Source of the DNA: an uncultured Collinsella sp.
Lineage (GTDB): Bacteria > Actinomycetota > Coriobacteriia > Coriobacteriales > Coriobacteriaceae
Reading direction: 5' to 3'
DNA length: 16,305 bases
NCBI GenBank assembly: GCA_902489945.1
Contig: CABUBZ010000046.1
Location: 1-16,305 of the forward strand
The notes beneath the pieces were generated by a model. That model made no database searches and was not told the DNA's origin. It was given only the letters and a program-made list of their open reading frames with translations. The translations under genes and the position numbers were made by a program. Shown here one piece after another: positions 13,989-16,305 of this stretch. How positions within the stretch are numbered: the first letter of the stretch is position 1; each line of letters begins with the position of its first letter.

Positions 13989-14216
13989 GCACTGACTTTT
14001 CTGAATGTCGGGCCCGAATTAGTTAGCCTGCCTCCCGTGTGGCTCCGGAGGGGCGGGGCATAAGGTTTATCGCGAGTTCCGCACGAGCCGAAGGCCACTT
14101 AATGTGGCCTTCGTGCGAGCAGGACTGCCCGAGCAGGAAACCTTACGCCCCGCCCCTCCGGAGCCACACGGGAGGCATCGCTAAGTTATCCCCCGGCATT
14201 CAGAAAATCTAAGTGC
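13989..14216. repeat. Giant imperfect palindrome, MITE-like, upstream of groES
   Basis: A 39-base core arm at 14030-14068 pairs with 14138-14176 with a single mismatch (A14060 facing C14146). Outside this, TTTTCTGAATG (13997-14007) pairs with CATTCAGAAAA (14197-14207), and GCACT (13989-13993) with AGTGC (14212-14216), with small unpaired patches between. The 69-base centre has its own hairpin: CGAAGGCCAC (14089-14098) with GTGGCCTTCG (14104-14113) around TTAAT. Total arms are about 80 bases each. No open reading frame of note lies inside. No clear target-site duplication was found. Confidence 0.85.
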
Positions 14217-14246
14217 CAAAAAATAAGATTTTTTGACTCTGTGTTG

Positions 14247-14252
14247 TATAAC
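14247..14252 (+). promoter_or_regulatory. Likely -10 element of groES-groEL
   Basis: TATAAC at 14247-14252, preceded directly by TG, is the best -10 match in the leader and would give a 5' UTR of about 85 bases. TTGACT at 14233-14238 is only 8 bases away and cannot be its partner -35. Neither a CIRCE (TTAGCACTC-N9-GAGTGCTAA) nor a HAIR (CTTGAGT-N7-ACTCAAG) operator is present between 14217 and 14344. Confidence 0.4.
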
Positions 14253-14303
14253 CCGCCATTCGTGGGTACCATTCAACGCGTACGCAAACAAAAAGGGTTA
14301 ATT

Positions 14304-14322
14304 CGCGTGGCATAACCACGCG
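14304..14322 (+). promoter_or_regulatory. Perfect 7-bp hairpin next to the groES ribosome binding site
   Basis: CGCGTGG (14304-14310) pairs with CCACGCG (14316-14322) around CATAA. The stem ends 7 bases before AAGGAGGAG (14330-14338). It could be an operator palindrome or a leader RNA hairpin affecting translation; the sequence alone does not decide. Confidence 0.5.
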
Positions 14323-14344
14323 GCCCAAAAAGGAGGAGACAAGC

Positions 14345-14638
14345 ATGTCGTCTTTGAAGCCGCTTGCAGATCGTGTTCTGGTCAAGCCCGACGAGGCCGA
14401 GCAGAAGACCGCTTCTGGTCTGTATATCGCCAGCAACGCTCAGGAGAAGCCGCAGCGCGGCACCATCGTTGCCGTTGGCGCCGGCAAGGTCAATGACAAG
14501 GGTGAGCGCATCCCCATGGACGTTCAGGTCGGCGACGTTGTCATCTACGGCAAGTTCGGTGGCAACGAGGTCAAGGTCGACGGCGAGAAGTATCTGCTGA
14601 TGCGTGCCGACGACATCTACGCCGTCGTCGAGGCCTAG
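14345..14638 (+). CDS. groES: Co-chaperonin GroES (Hsp10)
   Basis: The 97-residue protein forms the heptameric lid of the GroEL folding chamber in the cytosol. It has the standard GroES order: SSLKPLADRVLVKPDEAEQK at the N-terminus, the mobile loop that contacts GroEL (about residues 17-36, including TASGLYI), the GTIVAVGAGK strand (39-48), VGDVVIYGKFGGNEVKVDGEKYLL (about 62-85) and the ending DDIYAVVE. Length is normal. ATG 14345 follows a very strong AAGGAGGAG at 14330-14338. It is the first gene of a groES-groEL pair; the 96-base gap to groEL contains two small hairpins. Codon use is strongly biased, as expected for an abundant protein. Confidence 0.97.
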   Translation: MSSLKPLADRVLVKPDEAEQKTASGLYIASNAQEKPQRGTIVAVGAGKVNDKGERIPMDVQVGDVVIYGKFGGNEVKVDGEKYLLMRADDIYAVVEA

Positions 14639-14642
14639 TCTC

Positions 14643-14708
14643 ATCAGACTCTCTGATTCGTTTTTGAACGCGGTCGCTGCATAGGACTCGGAAGCGGCGA
14701 CGCGAGTC
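14643..14708 (+). promoter_or_regulatory. Two hairpins between groES and groEL, possible attenuator
   Basis: ATCAGA (14643-14648) pairs with TCTGAT (14652-14657) around CTC and is followed by TCGTTTTT, resembling a weak terminator. A second hairpin pairs GACTCG (14685-14690) with CGAGTC (14703-14708). They could tune the groES:groEL ratio or protect processed ends; no separate groEL promoter was recognised. Confidence 0.4.
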
Positions 14709-14734
14709 ACATTTCTTTTGGAGGATTACTCACC

Positions 14735-16305
14735 ATGGCAAAGAACATTACGTTCAACACCGATGCCCGCGCTAAGCTCGCAAAGGGCGTCAACACTCTG
14801 GCCGACGCCGTTACCGTCACCATGGGCCCCAAGGGCCGCTACGTTGCGTTGCAGCGCACGTTCGGTGCCCCGACCATCACCAACGACGGCGTTTCCGTCG
14901 CTAAGGAGATCGAGCTCGAGGACAACATCGAGAACATGGGCGCCCAGCTGGTGAAGGAGGTCGCCACCAAGACCAACGACACCGTGGGTGACGGTACCAC
15001 CACCGCAACCCTGCTCGCTCAGGCCATCGTCAACGACGGTCTGCGCAACGTCGCTGCTGGCGCCAACCCGCTGGCCATCCGTCGCGGCATCGACAAGGCC
15101 GTCAACGCCGCCGTCGCCGAGATGAAGAAGCAGGCCAAGCCGGTCGAGACCAAGGAGCAGATTGCTTCCGTCGGTACCATCTCTGCCGGTGACCCCGAGG
15201 TCGGCGAGAAGATCGCTGAGGCCATGGAGGTCGTGGGCAAGGACGGCGTCATCACCGTCGAGGATTCCCAGACGTTCGATATCACCATCGACACCGTCGA
15301 GGGCATGCAGTTCGACAAGGGCTACGTCTCCGCTTACTTCGTCACGGACAACGACCGCATGGAGGCCGTGATGAAGGATCCGTACATCCTCATCACCGAC
15401 CAGAAGATCTCCAGCGTCCAGGACATCATGCCCGTTCTCGAGGCTGTCCAGCGCGCCGGCCGTGGCCTGCTCATCATCGCTGAGGACATCGACGGCGAAG
15501 CTCTGCCTACCCTGGTCCTCAACAAGATCCGTGGCGCCCTCAACGTCTGCGCCGTCAAGGCTCCGGGCTACGGCGATCGCCGCAAGCGCATCCTCGAGGA
15601 CATCGCCGTCCTCACCGGTGGCCAGGCCGCTCTGGACGAGCTGGGCGTGAAGGTCGCTGACATCACCGCCGATATGCTCGGTACCGCTAAGTCTGTCACC
15701 ATCTCCAAGGACAACACCGTCGTCGTCGGCGGCGCTGGCTCCAAGGAGGCCATCGACGCCCGTATCGCTCAGATCAAGGGCGAGATGGAGAACACCACCT
15801 CTGACTTCGACCGCGAGAAGCTCCAGGAGCGCCTGGCCAAGCTCTCCGGTGGCGTTGCCGTCATCAAGGTCGGCGCTGCTACCGAGTCCGAGCTCAAGGA
15901 GATCAAGCATCGCGTCGAGGATGCCCTGCAGGCTACCCGCGCTGCTGTCGAGGAGGGCATCGTCGCAGGCGGCGGCGTGGCTCTGATCAACGCCATCCCG
16001 GCTCTGGACACGCTCGAGATCACCGATGCTGACGAGAAGGTCGGCGTGGAGATCATCCGCAAGGCCATGGAGGCCCCCATGCGCGCCATCGCCCAGAACG
16101 CTGGCTTCGAGGGCTCCGTCATGGTCGACAAGGTCCGCCACATGGAGAAGGGCGAGGGCGTGAACTTCGCCGACGGCACCACTGGCAAGATGATCGAGAT
16201 GGGCGTCAACGACCCCGTCAAGGTCACCCGCACGGCTCTGCAGTCCGCTGCTTCCGTGGCTGCACTGATCCTCATCACCGAGTGCACCATCAACGAGATT
16301 CCGAA
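14735..16305 (+). CDS. groEL: Chaperonin GroEL (Hsp60), 3' end outside window
   Basis: About 523 residues are visible of a usual 540-550, so only the last few dozen codons are missing. GroEL forms a double-ring ATP-driven folding chamber with GroES as the lid. Hallmarks in order are the N-terminus AKNITFNTDARAKLAKGVN, TMGPKGR (29-35), the ATP-site GDGTTTATLLAQ (85-96), AGANPLAIRRGIDKA, the apical-domain GRGLLIIAEDIDGEAL region, KAPGYGDRRK, and RVEDALQATRAAVEEG followed by GGGVAL in the C-terminal equatorial domain. ATG 14735 is preceded by GGAGG at 14720-14724. The frame is open to the window edge without interruption. Whether it ends in the GGM-type tail cannot be seen. Confidence 0.97.
   Translation, partial: MAKNITFNTDARAKLAKGVNTLADAVTVTMGPKGRYVALQRTFGAPTITNDGVSVAKEIELEDNIENMGAQLVKEVATKTNDTVGDGTTTATLLAQAIVNDGLRNVAAGANPLAIRRGIDKAVNAAVAEMKKQAKPVETKEQIASVGTISAGDPEVGEKIAEAMEVVGKDGVITVEDSQTFDITIDTVEGMQFDKGYVSAYFVTDNDRMEAVMKDPYILITDQKISSVQDIMPVLEAVQRAGRGLLIIAEDIDGEALPTLVLNKIRGALNVCAVKAPGYGDRRKRILEDIAVLTGGQAALDELGVKVADITADMLGTAKSVTISKDNTVVVGGAGSKEAIDARIAQIKGEMENTTSDFDREKLQERLAKLSGGVAVIKVGAATESELKEIKHRVEDALQATRAAVEEGIVAGGGVALINAIPALDTLEITDADEKVGVEIIRKAMEAPMRAIAQNAGFEGSVMVDKVRHMEKGEGVNFADGTTGKMIEMGVNDPVKVTRTALQSAASVAALILITECTINEIP

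Noticed and set aside
13584..13992. Minus-strand open frames of 96 to 132 codons in the gene-poor region.
   Set aside because: No convincing ribosome site or protein-family resemblance, and they overlap each other in different frames and cross the inverted motif pair. They are probably not genes.
14217..14344. Looked for CIRCE and HAIR heat-shock operators upstream of groES.
   Set aside because: Neither the TTAGCACTC/GAGTGCTAA pair nor the CTTGAGT/ACTCAAG pair is present, so no operator was annotated.
14726..16141. 471-codon open frame on the minus strand opposite groEL.
   Set aside because: It is rich in Leu, Gly, Asp and Val with no family features; groEL on the other strand is unmistakable and highly codon-biased.
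1..16305. Searched for CRISPR arrays, tRNA or rRNA genes, integrases and transposases.
   Set aside because: No regularly spaced direct repeats, no cloverleaf-like conserved arms and no recombinase-type protein sequence were recognised by eye.

Overview
The window reads as chromosomal DNA from a high-GC Gram-positive anaerobe, most likely a Coriobacteriia member close to Collinsella. This is inferred from high GC, GTG starts next to strong AAGGAGG-type ribosome binding sites, an Asp23/AmaP/DUF2273 envelope-stress cluster, and the flavour of the membrane and zinc-ribbon proteins. No phage, plasmid, CRISPR, rRNA or tRNA gene is visible. The genes are mostly housekeeping or conserved families; the unusual material lies between them.

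Layout. At the left edge is the C-terminal part of a type III pantothenate kinase (coaX), then a dCMP deaminase, a stand-alone NifU C-terminal (iron-sulfur scaffold) protein and prolipoprotein diacylglyceryl transferase (lgt). A large DUF6020-like polytopic membrane protein and the YebC/TACO1 protein follow. A strong terminator then separates these from a three-gene operon: an AmaP-like membrane anchor, a DUF2273 small membrane protein and an Asp23-family protein with a very acidic N-terminus. Next come a YitT-family membrane protein and a zinc-ribbon/multi-span membrane protein with a Pro/Glu/Ala-rich tail. The latter converges on a minus-strand M20 amidohydrolase through a perfect 16-bp bidirectional terminator. 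The M20 gene is divergent from a YtcJ-like metal-dependent amidohydrolase. After about 920 bases without a convincing gene, the window ends with groES and a groEL cut off by the right edge.

How genes work together. The amaP-DUF2273-asp23 genes are translationally linked (8-base overlap, then a 44-base gap) and probably form one membrane-anchored envelope-stress complex. groES-groEL is the usual chaperonin pair. Lgt supplies lipoprotein anchoring. The two hydrolases share a divergent promoter region and could be co-regulated, but the sequence does not fix their substrates.

Most notable non-coding content. (1) A family of six dispersed short palindromes carries GGG(G)(A/T)C(A/G)GG in the loop. 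The stem sequences differ between copies yet still pair, and three copies begin at or within a base or two of a TAA stop codon; two form an inverted, REP/BIME-like pair. (2) A roughly 228-base imperfect giant palindrome lies just upstream of groES. (3) A bipartite motif, TGCTGAATACTCC-N6-TGCACGG, is present as an inverted pair about 190 bases apart in the same gene-poor region. (4) The groES leader has no CIRCE or HAIR operator but has a perfect 7-bp hairpin next to its ribosome binding site.
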